Part shown: positions 1-8,818 of the stretch, piece by piece
Layout: the number at the start of each line of letters is the position of its first letter
Position numbering within the stretch: the stretch's first letter is position 1
DNA from: Dyadobacter flavalbus
GTDB taxonomy: Bacteria > Bacteroidota > Bacteroidia > Cytophagales > Spirosomataceae
DNA length: 64,000 nt
Direction of reading: 5' to 3'
Assembly (NCBI RefSeq): GCF_006149045.1
Contig: NZ_VBSN01000010.1
Span: forward strand, 62,001 to 126,000
Notes under the pieces: model-generated
Seen by the model: only the letters and a program-made list of their open reading frames with translations
What the model was told of the DNA's origin: nothing
The model's database searches: none
Made by a program: the position numbers and the translations under genes

Positions 1-84
1 CGTTTTCCCGAGCCGAAAGAACTGAAACAAAGGGTAAGAGACGTGATAGATCCGGAACGCAGCCTCGGACACAGCGACAGGTAA
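1..84 (+). CDS. C-terminal tail of an unidentified protein (partial)
   Basis: Frame 1 is open from the window edge to a TAA at 82-84 and encodes the last 27 residues of a protein, ending in DPERSLGHSDR. Codon use resembles the neighbours. A Val-x-Asp-x-x-Asp-Pro-x-Arg pattern near the C-terminus is reminiscent of FAD-linked oxidase tails, but 27 residues are too few to name a family. The gene starts upstream of the window. Confidence 0.5.
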   Translation, partial: RFPEPKELKQRVRDVIDPERSLGHSDR

Positions 85-341
85 AAACGGGAGAAAAGGG
101 GCAAACAGGACAAAATGGCGCTGCTGTGGATTTTGTCCTGCAAGTTTGGCAGGTCGTAAATTTTGCTAGGATTAAATACCAATTATGCCGAATATGGAGT
201 TATAAGGCTCAGAAAGTGCTTGCCGGATACTTAATACTTTCATTATTATGATTAAATTTCTGTTTTTTCTGAAAGTAATGAAGTCTGGCACGCAGTTTTC
301 TATTTACTAAGTAAAACTTGTGAACCTTAAACGCGATAGCT

Positions 342-764
342 ATGGAAAGCAAACTGAAAATACCCCAGGAAATGTTGATGAATATCGATTTTATTAACAC
401 AATAAATGGTGGAATGAGTGAGCCCGCTATAAAGCTTGAAAAAGGATCGGACGGTTTTGAGGTAGTTGTAAAAATTCCAGGCATCGAGGTTGAGGATCTT
501 CAATTGGAAGTTGTAAAAGGAAAAAAGAATACGAATAACCTTAAGCTTTTTCATTTGTTGCCAATCTTCTCGCAGGAGAATATTTCCGACGAAGAGCAAT
601 GGAAAACAGTCCGTTTCATCAATACATTTGTAATTCCGGAAGGAGTGGATGTAGAAAATATTTCAGCTAAATATAACGATATTTCACGCCAACTTGTCCT
701 TTTCCTTCCTTACGGAAACGAACAGGGTGATTATCACAGAAAAGTGGACATTGAACGTTATTAA
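342..764 (+). CDS. Hsp20/alpha-crystallin family small heat-shock-like protein
   Basis: This 140-residue protein has the size and layout of a bacterial small heat-shock protein. The segment GFEVVVKIPGIEVEDLQLEV (about residues 45-64) matches the start of an alpha-crystallin domain. A second strand-rich block (FVIPEGVDVENISAKYNDISRQL) matches the end, where the family normally has a Gly-Val-Leu motif; here it reads Gln-Leu-Val-Leu. The function expected from the family is ATP-independent binding of unfolding proteins. It is a single-gene unit followed by a strong terminator. The 257 bp upstream hold no gene. Confidence 0.75.
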   Translation: MESKLKIPQEMLMNIDFINTINGGMSEPAIKLEKGSDGFEVVVKIPGIEVEDLQLEVVKGKKNTNNLKLFHLLPIFSQENISDEEQWKTVRFINTFVIPEGVDVENISAKYNDISRQLVLFLPYGNEQGDYHRKVDIERY

Positions 765-782
765 TTATAAATAATGATTTTG

Positions 783-818
783 AAAGCTCCGGATGCACAG
801 GTGTCCGGAGCTTTTTTA
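783..818 (+). terminator. Rho-independent terminator after the Hsp20 gene
   Basis: A perfect 9-bp stem (AGCTCCGGA at 785-793, TCCGGAGCT at 804-812) with a 10-nt loop is followed by a T run. It lies 20 nt after the Hsp20 stop codon. Confidence 0.85.
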
Positions 819-984
819 TTTAAATTCAATATTAAATTTATTCGATGTTTTAATTAATTATTGTAGTATTAAATGGATAAATTGAACGTTGCCAATGGAT
901 TGTGTACAGATGCGTTACGCCGTTGCGATGTTGTTGAAAAAGTTGCTAAATATGTACTCTAAAAGCATATTCAGTTAACTCTTC

Positions 985-1332
985 ATGCCCAACGTTATGC
1001 AAAAATCAAATATTTATGCTTACACCGAACTGACAAAACTTGTCAATGAACTGAAGGCTTCAAGCGCCAAAGGAAAGCTGAAAGAAAAACTGATGTCACA
1101 ATATGCTTACTTCAATATTATCGAGCCGCGTTACTTCTCGGAAACCCTGCTGGGTGAATGGGAAAGTATTCTTGGCCTTATCAAACACAAAGGAGCCAAG
1201 CTGGATGAAGAAGGTAAAGTGGTGGCTAATGAAGTACGCAATACGATTGACCACCTGACAGACAGGGAATGTCAGGTTCTGGTGGATAAAGTCTACGCTA
1301 TTTACGATAAGGTGAAAGCAGAATACGTATAA
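985..1332 (+). CDS. Hypothetical protein, 115 aa
   Basis: I do not recognise this 115-residue, probably cytoplasmic protein. It is Lys/Glu-rich, without a signal peptide or membrane segment, and looks alpha-helical. ATG codons at 985 and 997 are both possible starts. The coding signal is supported by its position between the upstream terminator and a 14-bp hairpin, and by its separation from the convergent metG. A regulatory or structural role cannot be deduced from the sequence. Confidence 0.6.
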   Translation: MPNVMQKSNIYAYTELTKLVNELKASSAKGKLKEKLMSQYAYFNIIEPRYFSETLLGEWESILGLIKHKGAKLDEEGKVVANEVRNTIDHLTDRECQVLVDKVYAIYDKVKAEYV

Positions 1333-1345
1333 ATAAAAATTCAAT

Positions 1346-1383
1346 CAGCCGATCAGAACCGGTTTTGCAGTTCTGATCGGCTG
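1346..1383 (-). terminator. Intergenic terminator hairpin between convergent genes
   Basis: A perfect 14-bp stem (CAGCCGATCAGAAC at 1346-1359 and its complement at 1370-1383) with a 10-nt loop lies between the 115-aa gene and metG. The T-rich tail lies on the minus strand side, so it best fits termination of metG. It may also work for the plus-strand gene. Confidence 0.75.
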
Positions 1384-1393
1384 GTCGTGAAAC

Positions 1394-3469
1394 TTAGTTG
1401 ACGGTTCCGCCGTTCCATACTTCTTTGCCCGGCTGTACAAACGCCAGGCTGCCGTCGCGGTCCTCGGCCATCAGGATCATGCCGTGACTTTCCATTCCCA
1501 TCATTTTACGCGGGGCAAGATTGGCGAGGTATAAAACTTTCTTCCCGATAATTTCCTCTGCTTTGAAATGTTCCGAAATCCCGCTCAGCACCGTTCTTTT
1601 TTCCGTACCGATATCCACTAACAATTTCAGCAGTTTTTTGCTTTTCGGGACATTTTCGGCTTCGATGATAGTCGCGACGCGAATATCCATTTTTGCAAAA
1701 TCATCATACTGTATTTCAGGCTTGACCGCCGCAACCGTTTTGCCTTCCAGTTCGTTCAGGCGTTTGGCTTCATGCAGTTTCTGGATTTGCTTCTCGATTA
1801 CGTGATCTTCAATTTTTTCAAACAACAGTTTTGCTTCGGAAACTGGCTGTCCGGCCTGCAGCAAATCTGCTTTTCCGGCATCCTGCCATGTTTTCCCGGT
1901 CAGTCCGAGCTGCTCACTGATTTTTCCGGCCGTAAACGGAAGAACCGGTTCCGAAACGATGGATAAAGTGGCTGAAATCTGCAGTGCAATGTTCAGGATG
2001 GTATTTACTCTTTCAGGATCGGTTTTAATGGCATGCCAGGGTTGCGTATCCGCAAGGTATTTGTTGCCCGTTCTGGCCAGATCCATAATGAGCGTCAGCG
2101 CTTCGCGGAAACGGAAATTTTCCATGGACTCAGCAATGCGGGCCGGAAAAGCCGCAAGTTCTTTCAGTACGTTCAGGTCAATTTCCTGCAGTTCGCCGGC
2201 TGCCGGCACTTTACTGTCGCAGAATTTCTGTGTAAGAACAATGGCACGGTTGATGAAGTTGCCGTAAATACCTACGAGTTCACTGTTGTTGCGTGTCTGG
2301 AAATCTTTCCATGTAAATTCACTGTCTTTGGTTTCGGGCGCATTGGCTGTCAGTACATAGCGCAGTACATCCTGCTTGTCGGGAAGTTCCTGAAGATATT
2401 CGTGCAGCCATACCGCCCAGTTCCGGGAAGTAGAAATTTTATCACCTTCCAAGTTCATGAATTCATTGGCAGGAACATTGTCGGCCAGGATATAATGGCC
2501 TTCGGCCATCAGCATCGCAGGGAAAATAATGCAATGGAAAACGATGTTGTCTTTTCCTATAAAATGCACAAGTTTGGTTTCTTCTTCCGGATTGTCTCCG
2601 GAATGCTGCCACCATTTTTTCCAGCCTTCGTCCGAACCGTTTTTCTGGATAAGCCAGTCTTTCGTTGCCGAAATGTAGCCGATCGGCGCTTCAAACCATA
2701 CATACAAAACTTTTCCTTCGGTATCCGGAAGCGGTACGCTGATTCCCCAGTCCAGGTCGCGCGTCATGGCACGCGGTTTCAGGCCGTCTTTCAGCCACGA
2801 CTGGCACTGGCCGAAAACATTCGTTTTCCATTCCGTATGGCCGTTGATGTATTCCTCAATTTGCGGCTGCATGGCGTCCAGCGGAAGGTACCAGTTTTTG
2901 GTTGCTTTCAGAACGGGTTTCGCACCCGAAAGCATGGAACGCGGATCTTTCAGTTCCAGCGGGCTTAATGTGGAGCCGCAGCGTTCGCACTGATCGCCGT
3001 ATGCATTGGGATTGGCGCAAACGGGACAGGTTCCCACAATGTATCTGTCGGCCAGGAACTGCTGCGCGGTTTCGTCAAAATACTGCTCCGTCGTTTCTTC
3101 TGCAAAAACCTTTTTATCGTAAAGATCCCTGAAAATCTCCCGGGAAGTTTCATGATGCACAGGCTTGCTCGTGCGTGAATAAATATCAAAGGAAATGCCG
3201 AGTTCCTTGAATGCGGCATCAATCTGCGTGTAATACTTGTCTACAACCTGCTGCGGCGTAAGTCCTTCCTTTTTCGCGCGTATCGTGATCGGAACGCCGT
3301 GTTCATCCGTTCCGCTTATAAATGCTACTTCTTTTCCGTTGGAGCGCAGGTATCGCACATAGATGTCTGCGGGAATGTAACAGCCGGCCAGATGTCCGAT
3401 ATGGATCGGGCCGTTGGCGTAAATGAGGGCTGCCGTAACTGTGTATCTTTTTGGATTGGAAATGGGCAT
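1394..3469 (-). CDS. metG: Methionyl-tRNA synthetase
   Basis: A 691-residue class I aminoacyl-tRNA synthetase that charges tRNA-Met. The HIGH signature is HIGH at residues 23-26. The KMSKS-type loop reads KISTS ([10 protein letters not shown]). A zinc knuckle with two Cys-x-x-Cys pairs (CPVC, CERC) lies in the connective domain. The C-terminal ~110 residues (from [16 protein letters not shown]) form the Trbp111-like tRNA-binding domain found in the long MetG form. Length and domain order are typical. It is divergent from the epimerase gene at 3628 and ends at an intergenic hairpin. Confidence 0.97.
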   Translation of the reverse strand: MPISNPKRYTVTAALIYANGPIHIGHLAGCYIPADIYVRYLRSNGKEVAFISGTDEHGVPITIRAKKEGLTPQQVVDKYYTQIDAAFKELGISFDIYSRTSKPVHHETSREIFRDLYDKKVFAEETTEQYFDETAQQFLADRYIVGTCPVCANPNAYGDQCERCGSTLSPLELKDPRSMLSGAKPVLKATKNWYLPLDAMQPQIEEYINGHTEWKTNVFGQCQSWLKDGLKPRAMTRDLDWGISVPLPDTEGKVLYVWFEAPIGYISATKDWLIQKNGSDEGWKKWWQHSGDNPEEETKLVHFIGKDNIVFHCIIFPAMLMAEGHYILADNVPANEFMNLEGDKISTSRNWAVWLHEYLQELPDKQDVLRYVLTANAPETKDSEFTWKDFQTRNNSELVGIYGNFINRAIVLTQKFCDSKVPAAGELQEIDLNVLKELAAFPARIAESMENFRFREALTLIMDLARTGNKYLADTQPWHAIKTDPERVNTILNIALQISATLSIVSEPVLPFTAGKISEQLGLTGKTWQDAGKADLLQAGQPVSEAKLLFEKIEDHVIEKQIQKLHEAKRLNELEGKTVAAVKPEIQYDDFAKMDIRVATIIEAENVPKSKKLLKLLVDIGTEKRTVLSGISEHFKAEEIIGKKVLYLANLAPRKMMGMESHGMILMAEDRDGSLAFVQPGKEVWNGGTVN

Positions 3470-3627
3470 TTTTTAGCTAATGTTTATAAAATGTATGTTG
3501 CGGATGAAAATCGCATCCCGCTGGTTTCTGAAACGTAAAATTAGCAAAAAGGCTTGCAGTATGTAGTTTTTATAACAAAACCGGTTTTAAACTACGAACT
3601 TTGGAACCTACAATTTGTTTGCTGTTT

Positions 3628-4626
3628 ATGAAAGTTCTAATCACCGGCGTAACGGGACTGGTCGGTAGTGCTGTTGCAAAAAGGTTTCTTGCCGAAGGTC
3701 ATACCGTCTTGGGCCTTTACAGAAAAGATTCTGACCGAAGCCTTTTGGCAGACATTGAATCCCGGATCGAGTGGACCGAAGGCGACATTCTGGATATTCC
3801 TTCACTTCAGACAGCCATGCAGGACATTGATTTTGTGGTGCATACGGCAGCTGTCGTTTCTTTTGTTCCAAAGGACAAAAAGAATATGTACAAGGTAAAT
3901 GTGGAAGGAACCGCCAATGTTGTCAATGTATGCCTGAAATCGGGAATCAGGAAATTGTGTCATGTAAGCAGCATTGCTGCGCTGGGCCGGCCCGATTCCA
4001 GAAAAATAATTCCGGGACAGGATACGGTGCTGGATGAAAGCCAGCGCTGGGAAGAATCGCCCGAGAACTCCGAATATGCAAAAACCAAACATCTTGCCGA
4101 ACTGGAAGTATGGCGCGGCATTGCCGAAGGGCTGAATGCCGTTATTGTGAATCCGACTTTGATCCTGGGCGAAGGCGACTGGACAAAAAGCAGTACGCAG
4201 ATTTTCCGTTACGTATTCCGGGAAAAACCGTTTTATACAGAAGGAATCGCCAATTACGTGGATGTTCTGGATGTTGCGGAAATCGTTTTCCGGCTCGTTT
4301 TGTCCGATATTTCAGGAGAAAGATTTCTGCTCAATGCGGGAAGTATTTCTTATCAGAATTTGTTTAACCATATAGCCGATGCCATGGGCAAAAAGCGGCC
4401 TTCATTCCGGGTAGGAGCCGGGCTTGCCGGAATCATCTGGCGGGTGGAAGCTGTAAGGACCTGGCTGCTGGGTACAAAACCGCTGATAACCAAAGAAACT
4501 GCACAATCGGCAGCCCGCAGGATCCGGTACAACAATGAAAAGATCAGAAAGGCGTTAGATTTTAAGTTTCAGCCGATTGAACAAACGGTTGCCCGTGTCA
4601 GCGAAAGTTTGCTGGGCAGGATTTGA
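3628..4626 (+). CDS. NAD(P)-dependent epimerase/dehydratase (extended SDR family)
   Basis: The protein (332 aa from the ATG at 3628) begins directly with a beta strand and the dinucleotide motif GVTGLVGSA, so this ATG is preferred over an in-frame TTG at 3601. An active-site Tyr-x-x-x-Lys (YAKTK) follows a Ser-Ser-Ile-Ala strand. The sequence resembles dihydroflavonol-4-reductase-like sugar or isoprenoid-metabolising SDRs. The substrate is unknown. It lies 78 bp upstream of the TPR gene on the same strand and may be co-transcribed with it. Confidence 0.85.
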   Translation: MKVLITGVTGLVGSAVAKRFLAEGHTVLGLYRKDSDRSLLADIESRIEWTEGDILDIPSLQTAMQDIDFVVHTAAVVSFVPKDKKNMYKVNVEGTANVVNVCLKSGIRKLCHVSSIAALGRPDSRKIIPGQDTVLDESQRWEESPENSEYAKTKHLAELEVWRGIAEGLNAVIVNPTLILGEGDWTKSSTQIFRYVFREKPFYTEGIANYVDVLDVAEIVFRLVLSDISGERFLLNAGSISYQNLFNHIADAMGKKRPSFRVGAGLAGIIWRVEAVRTWLLGTKPLITKETAQSAARRIRYNNEKIRKALDFKFQPIEQTVARVSESLLGRI

Positions 4627-4704
4627 ATTACGGGGAATTATTTTATAACTTTCTTTTATTATTTAGTGGTGCGTAAGCCCCTCAAATCTAATCTAGCGGT
4701 TCGT

Positions 4705-6111
4705 ATGATGGAGAAAAATTTCGGGGAAAGAAAGGATTATTTGAAAGAAACATTGCTCAGGTTTGAAAAAATGCTGAAAACCAGTGAGCCGGTATTTTTT
4801 GATTTGGATACGTACGAAAAGGTTACGGTTCATTATATAGAAAAAGGAGAGTGGGACAAAGCCTATAAAGCATGTGAACTCGGGCTTACGGATTATCCGT
4901 ATTCGCTTGACCTGCTGCTAAGCATGGTTCAGCTTCATGCAAACAGGGGTGAATTTGACCTTGCGCAGGAAATTCTGGAAAGGGCTTCCCTTTTTCATCC
5001 CGGAGACATTGAAATATCGTTTATGCAGGTGGCTATTTCCAATATGATGGGCGAATACGAAGAAGCCATTGAAGTACTGGAAAATCTGCTTCAGCGCGTG
5101 GAAGATCAGGACGAAATTTATTTTCAGATTGGTCAGACTTACCAGAACTGGGGAAAATACGAGGATGCGATCAAATATTATAAAAAGTCGCTTCGCAACA
5201 ACCTGAACAATGAAAGTGCATTGTACGAACTGGCGCATTGCCTTGATCTGATCGGGCAGCTGGAAAGTCATCTGGATTACTATAATGAACTTGTAGACCG
5301 GAACCCTTTTTCACAGCATGCATGGTACAATCTCGGAATTGCATTCAGCAAGCTCGAAAGATATGAAGACGCGGTAAATGCCTATGAATATGCCACGCTG
5401 ATCAAAGACGATTTTGCGTCGGCATTCTTTCAGCTCGGGAATTCATACATGAACCTTGAAAAGTATGAAGATGCCAAAGATCAGTATTTAAGAGCCATTG
5501 AACTGGAAGGCGAACAGCCGGAAACCTGCTGCTGCCTGGGAACATGCTATGAAAAACTGGGCGAGTTTGAAACGGCGATCAAATATTATCGTCAGACCGT
5601 AAAACTGGACAGTCAGTGGGATGATGGCTGGTATGGACTGGGAATCTGTTTCAGTGAGCTGGGCCGCTGGTATGAAGCCGTCGGTTTTCTGCGCAAGGCG
5701 ATACAAATCACCGAACTGAACCCTGATTACTGGCTGGCACTTGCTGAAACCGAGTTCAAGGTCGGAAATGTGGTTTCGGCTTTTGAAGCTTTTGAAAAAG
5801 CGGCTGAAATTGAACCTTCCAATCCGGATATCTGGCTGAAATGGTCGCATGTGCTTTTTGAACAGGGAAATTATGCAAGGGCTTGTGATCTTCTGCAGGC
5901 TGCCATTGACGAAATGCCCGAAGAAGCCGATTTGTATTACCGCATGACGGTTTATCAGATCCACGGCGGCGAGTACCGCGAGGCATTGCTGAATCTTGAA
6001 ATCGCACTGACACTGAATTACGATGCACACGTGCAGCTGTTTGATTTCTTTCCCGATCTGGAAAAACAGAAAGCTTTGTTCAGGATTATTGAACAGTACC
6101 GTGAAAAATAA
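4705..6111 (+). CDS. Large cytoplasmic TPR-repeat protein
   Basis: The protein (468 aa from the ATG at 4705; a GTG at 4666 would add 13 residues) is almost entirely tetratricopeptide repeats. Repeating W-x-x-LG-x-x-x-x-x-x-x-x-Y-x-x-A helix pairs run from about residue 40 to the end, for example WYNLGIAFSKLERYEDAVNA. No signal peptide or membrane segment is present. TPR arrays act as protein-binding scaffolds, but the partner is not evident. It ends 12 bp from the convergent glycosyltransferase gene without a visible terminator. Confidence 0.85.
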   Translation: MMEKNFGERKDYLKETLLRFEKMLKTSEPVFFDLDTYEKVTVHYIEKGEWDKAYKACELGLTDYPYSLDLLLSMVQLHANRGEFDLAQEILERASLFHPGDIEISFMQVAISNMMGEYEEAIEVLENLLQRVEDQDEIYFQIGQTYQNWGKYEDAIKYYKKSLRNNLNNESALYELAHCLDLIGQLESHLDYYNELVDRNPFSQHAWYNLGIAFSKLERYEDAVNAYEYATLIKDDFASAFFQLGNSYMNLEKYEDAKDQYLRAIELEGEQPETCCCLGTCYEKLGEFETAIKYYRQTVKLDSQWDDGWYGLGICFSELGRWYEAVGFLRKAIQITELNPDYWLALAETEFKVGNVVSAFEAFEKAAEIEPSNPDIWLKWSHVLFEQGNYARACDLLQAAIDEMPEEADLYYRMTVYQIHGGEYREALLNLEIALTLNYDAHVQLFDFFPDLEKQKALFRIIEQYREK

Positions 6112-6123
6112 AAGTTTGCCGGA

Positions 6124-7242
6124 TCAGCTCAGCTTACTGTAAATATCAATCAGCCGGGCTGCGATTTTTTCACCGGAGAATTGAGTAATATGTGTTTTCC
6201 CTGCTTCTGTAAGGGAATTTCTTAACTGGACATCAGTAATCAGTTTTTCAAGCTGCTTGCTGATGTCTTCTGTTTGATAAGGATCGGCATACAAACCGCC
6301 GGGGCCGCCGGCTTCTTCCAGGCAGGAACCTTTTGCGGAAAGTACGGGCGTTCCGCTGTGCAATGCTTCCAGAATAGGAATTCCGAAGCCTTCATAAACA
6401 GATATATATGCAAAAACGGCTGCTTTCTGATACAATGCCGGCAAATGCGCCGTCGGAACGTTTTGTAAAATTACAACTTCTTTTTCCAGCTTGTTTTCAG
6501 AAATAATCTGCTGTATTTTTTTAATGTATGCAGTCGGTTTTCCAATCAGAACAAGCTTGAAATCCCTTTTGCCGATAGCGGCGAATGCTTCCACAAGCCG
6601 GTGCTGATTTTTCCTTTCTTCCAGCGTGCCGACGCTCAAAATGTAAGGTGATCTGATACCGTACAAATCGGTAATGCGGTCTTTCTCCTGCTCATTAACC
6701 AGCTTCTTGAATAACGGATTACAATCCTGATACACAATCTTGATTTTGCTGTTATCAATCCTGTAGAGTTCGTTGAGGTCGCGCTTGGTTTGTTCGCTTA
6801 CGGCAATAACAGTATCCGCGCGCTCGCATGCAGACCGGAATTTATGCCTGTAAATCATACGGTCCAGCGGTTTGAAAACATGCGGCAGTCTTTCAAAAAT
6901 CAGATCATGAATCGTTACAACCGACTTTATCCCGGCGTTATGCAGCCCTTGCGGCAACTCGTTGCTGAGGCCGTGGAAAATATGGATGTTATCTTTTTTA
7001 AGCTGTCTGGTTATCGTTGCATAGCGCCATAAGGAAGATAATTTCTTGTCCAGAAAAGTTTCCGGGTAATGAATGGCTCTTTCCGGAAATTCAGGAAACA
7101 GGTTCCGGTTATTTTTTGGCGCATAAACAAAATATTTGTTGGCCGGAGCATATTCAGAAAGGGCGTTGAGGACAAATCGGCTGTAATTTCCAAGGCCTGT
7201 TTTATTTGCAAAAGCTCTTTTGGCGTCAAATCCGATCCGCAT
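6124..7242 (-). CDS. Glycosyltransferase family 4-type (GT-B fold)
   Basis: This 372-residue protein shows the GT-B arrangement: an N-terminal acceptor domain with GLGNYSRFV and HGLSNELPQG, then a C-terminal donor domain with LSVGTLEERKNQHRL and the E-x7-E region VYEGFGIPILEALHSGTPVL. The family transfers sugars from nucleotide-activated donors to polysaccharides or lipids. The acceptor is not predictable. It stands alone between convergent and divergent neighbours, away from the rfb genes in this window. Confidence 0.88.
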   Translation of the reverse strand: MRIGFDAKRAFANKTGLGNYSRFVLNALSEYAPANKYFVYAPKNNRNLFPEFPERAIHYPETFLDKKLSSLWRYATITRQLKKDNIHIFHGLSNELPQGLHNAGIKSVVTIHDLIFERLPHVFKPLDRMIYRHKFRSACERADTVIAVSEQTKRDLNELYRIDNSKIKIVYQDCNPLFKKLVNEQEKDRITDLYGIRSPYILSVGTLEERKNQHRLVEAFAAIGKRDFKLVLIGKPTAYIKKIQQIISENKLEKEVVILQNVPTAHLPALYQKAAVFAYISVYEGFGIPILEALHSGTPVLSAKGSCLEEAGGPGGLYADPYQTEDISKQLEKLITDVQLRNSLTEAGKTHITQFSGEKIAARLIDIYSKLS

Positions 7243-7279
7243 AACTGATACTTGATAAGGGTTTCAGAGCAAAAGTCTG

Positions 7280-7287
7280 TAATTTTG
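7280..7287 (+). promoter_or_regulatory. Possible Bacteroidota -7 element (TAATTTTG)
   Basis: TAATTTTG matches the TAnnTTTG consensus 47 nt before the M16 peptidase start at 7334. No TTTG is found at the right distance upstream, so this is a weak call. Confidence 0.3.
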
Positions 7288-7333
7288 TGGATACCTCCGA
7301 AAATTATTGGAGCGTATTTTGTGTTTACCTGGA

Positions 7334-8626
7334 ATGAAAAGAAATAACGTTCAAAAACGGACTGACCCTAAAATATCCTCTATTTTACCAACAGAAGAAT
7401 ATCAGATACATACGCTGTCGAACGGGATCCGCATAGCACATAAACAGGTTCCATACACGCAGATAGCGCATTGCGGCATCATGCTGGATATCGGAAGCCG
7501 TGACGAGTTGCCTCATCAGCAGGGACTTGCGCATTTCTGGGAACATATGGCTTTTAAAGGAACAGAAAAACGCAGTTCCTATCATATCATTAACCGGCTG
7601 GAAAATGTCGGAGGTGAGCTGAACGCTTATACGACAAAAGAAAAAATCTGCTTTCACGCTTCCGTTCTGGACGATCATTTTGAAAAAGCCATGGATTTGC
7701 TGGCGGATATTACATTCCATTCCGTATTTCCTGAAAAACAGATCGAGCGGGAAAGAAATGTGATTCTGGAAGAAATGTCCATGTATGTGGATTCGCCCGA
7801 AGATGCTATTCAGGACGATTTTGACCAGCTTGTTTTTCCGGATCATGCTTTGGGTTACAATATTCTGGGAACGGCTGAGACGGTCAATTCCTTTGGCAAA
7901 GAGCAGCTTTTCAAGTTTATCAATGACAATATTGATACGGAAAAAATTGTGGTTTCTTCGGTCAGCCGACTGCCTTTTTCAAAAGTAGTGCGCGTTGCGG
8001 AAAAGTATCTCGGAGCAGTTCCGCATCGCAGAACAACTCGCGAACGCAAGCCGCCGGTTTTGTATACGCCCGTTCAGGAACAGAAAGAACGCTCCATTTC
8101 ACAGGCACAATGCGCCATGGGCCAGCCGGCTTTTGCATTACTCGACGACCGCAGGCTTCCGTTTTTCATGCTTGTGAATTTGCTCGGAGGCCCGGGCATG
8201 AATTCGAGGTTTAACCTTTCTTTGCGCGAAAAGTACGGTCTGGTTTATTCCATTGAAGGAAATTACACGCCGTATCTGGATACCGGATTTATGGGGATTT
8301 TCTTTGGTACCGAACAGAAGCAGCTGAATAAAAGCATTTCACTGATCCATAAAGAACTGAAACGCATCCGGGAAGTTCCCTTGTCTGTTTTGCAGCTTCA
8401 TCAGACCAAAGTTCAGTTGATGGGCCAGCTTGCGATGTCGGAAGAAAGCAACATGAGTTTTATGCTGATGATGGCAAAAAGTTTGCTGGATACTGGCCGT
8501 GTGGATTCGCTTCCGGAAATATTCGCCGAAATCGAACAGATTACCGCAACGCAGTTACAGGAAATCGCGCAGGAAATGTTTAAGGAAGAAAATTTCAGTT
8601 ATTTAACGTTTCTGCCTGAGAGTTGA
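7334..8626 (+). CDS. M16 family zinc metallopeptidase (processing-peptidase-like)
   Basis: A 430-residue pitrilysin-family peptidase. The inverted zinc motif H-x-x-E-H is HFWEH at residues 67-71, and a downstream Glu (ERNVILEE) can supply the third ligand. The length fits one M16 half (M16 and M16_C domains), so it should dimerise. The ATG at 7334 is preferred over a TTG at 7307. No signal peptide is visible, so it is probably cytoplasmic. A second M16 gene lies convergent to it across a palindromic element; both keep the full zinc motif, unlike the active/inactive pairs often seen in this family. Confidence 0.88.
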   Translation: MKRNNVQKRTDPKISSILPTEEYQIHTLSNGIRIAHKQVPYTQIAHCGIMLDIGSRDELPHQQGLAHFWEHMAFKGTEKRSSYHIINRLENVGGELNAYTTKEKICFHASVLDDHFEKAMDLLADITFHSVFPEKQIERERNVILEEMSMYVDSPEDAIQDDFDQLVFPDHALGYNILGTAETVNSFGKEQLFKFINDNIDTEKIVVSSVSRLPFSKVVRVAEKYLGAVPHRRTTRERKPPVLYTPVQEQKERSISQAQCAMGQPAFALLDDRRLPFFMLVNLLGGPGMNSRFNLSLREKYGLVYSIEGNYTPYLDTGFMGIFFGTEQKQLNKSISLIHKELKRIREVPLSVLQLHQTKVQLMGQLAMSEESNMSFMLMMAKSLLDTGRVDSLPEIFAEIEQITATQLQEIAQEMFKEENFSYLTFLPES

Positions 8627-8630
8627 GTGG

Positions 8631-8665
8631 CTTTTGGCTGTTAGCGGCTAGCTATTAGCTTTTAG
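8631..8665. repeat. Left arm of heptamer-built inverted repeat
   Basis: Five in-register 7-nt words (consensus CTNTTRG) form a 35-nt arm. It matches the reverse complement of 8784-8818 at 29 of 35 positions by my count. It begins 4 nt after the stop codon of the upstream M16 gene. Confidence 0.7.
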
Positions 8666-8703
8666 AGATAATTGTATTAACAAAGAATTGTTTGGCAATT
8701 TTT

Positions 8704-8741
8704 ATAAAATCGAGCGAAGCAGCTGCTTCGCTCGATTTTAT
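8704..8741. terminator. Bidirectional terminator, perfect 38-bp palindrome
   Basis: A perfect palindrome centred at 8722/8723, with A-rich and T-rich ends, separates the two convergent M16 genes. It has the form of a bidirectional rho-independent terminator, and it sits inside the larger inverted repeat 8631-8818. Confidence 0.8.
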
Positions 8742-8783
8742 TTTCAGCGCTTTAATAACTTTCTATTAAAACAGTTCTAAGCG

Positions 8784-8818
8784 CTAAAAGCCAATAGCTA
8801 AAAGCCAACAGCTAAAAG
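8784..8818. repeat. Right arm of heptamer-built inverted repeat
   Basis: This 35-nt arm is made of five in-register 7-nt words on the minus strand (CTTTTAG and CTRTTGG alternating). It abuts the stop codon of the minus-strand M16 gene. Confidence 0.7.

Noticed and set aside
106-140. An 11-bp inverted repeat (CAGGACAAAAT and its complement) between the first two genes
   Set aside because: The loop is 13 nt and no T run follows, so I do not call it a terminator. Its role is unclear.
2033-2968. A 311-codon open frame on the plus strand within metG
   Set aside because: It lies fully antisense to metG, has a composition typical of a reverse-frame shadow and no recognisable domain.
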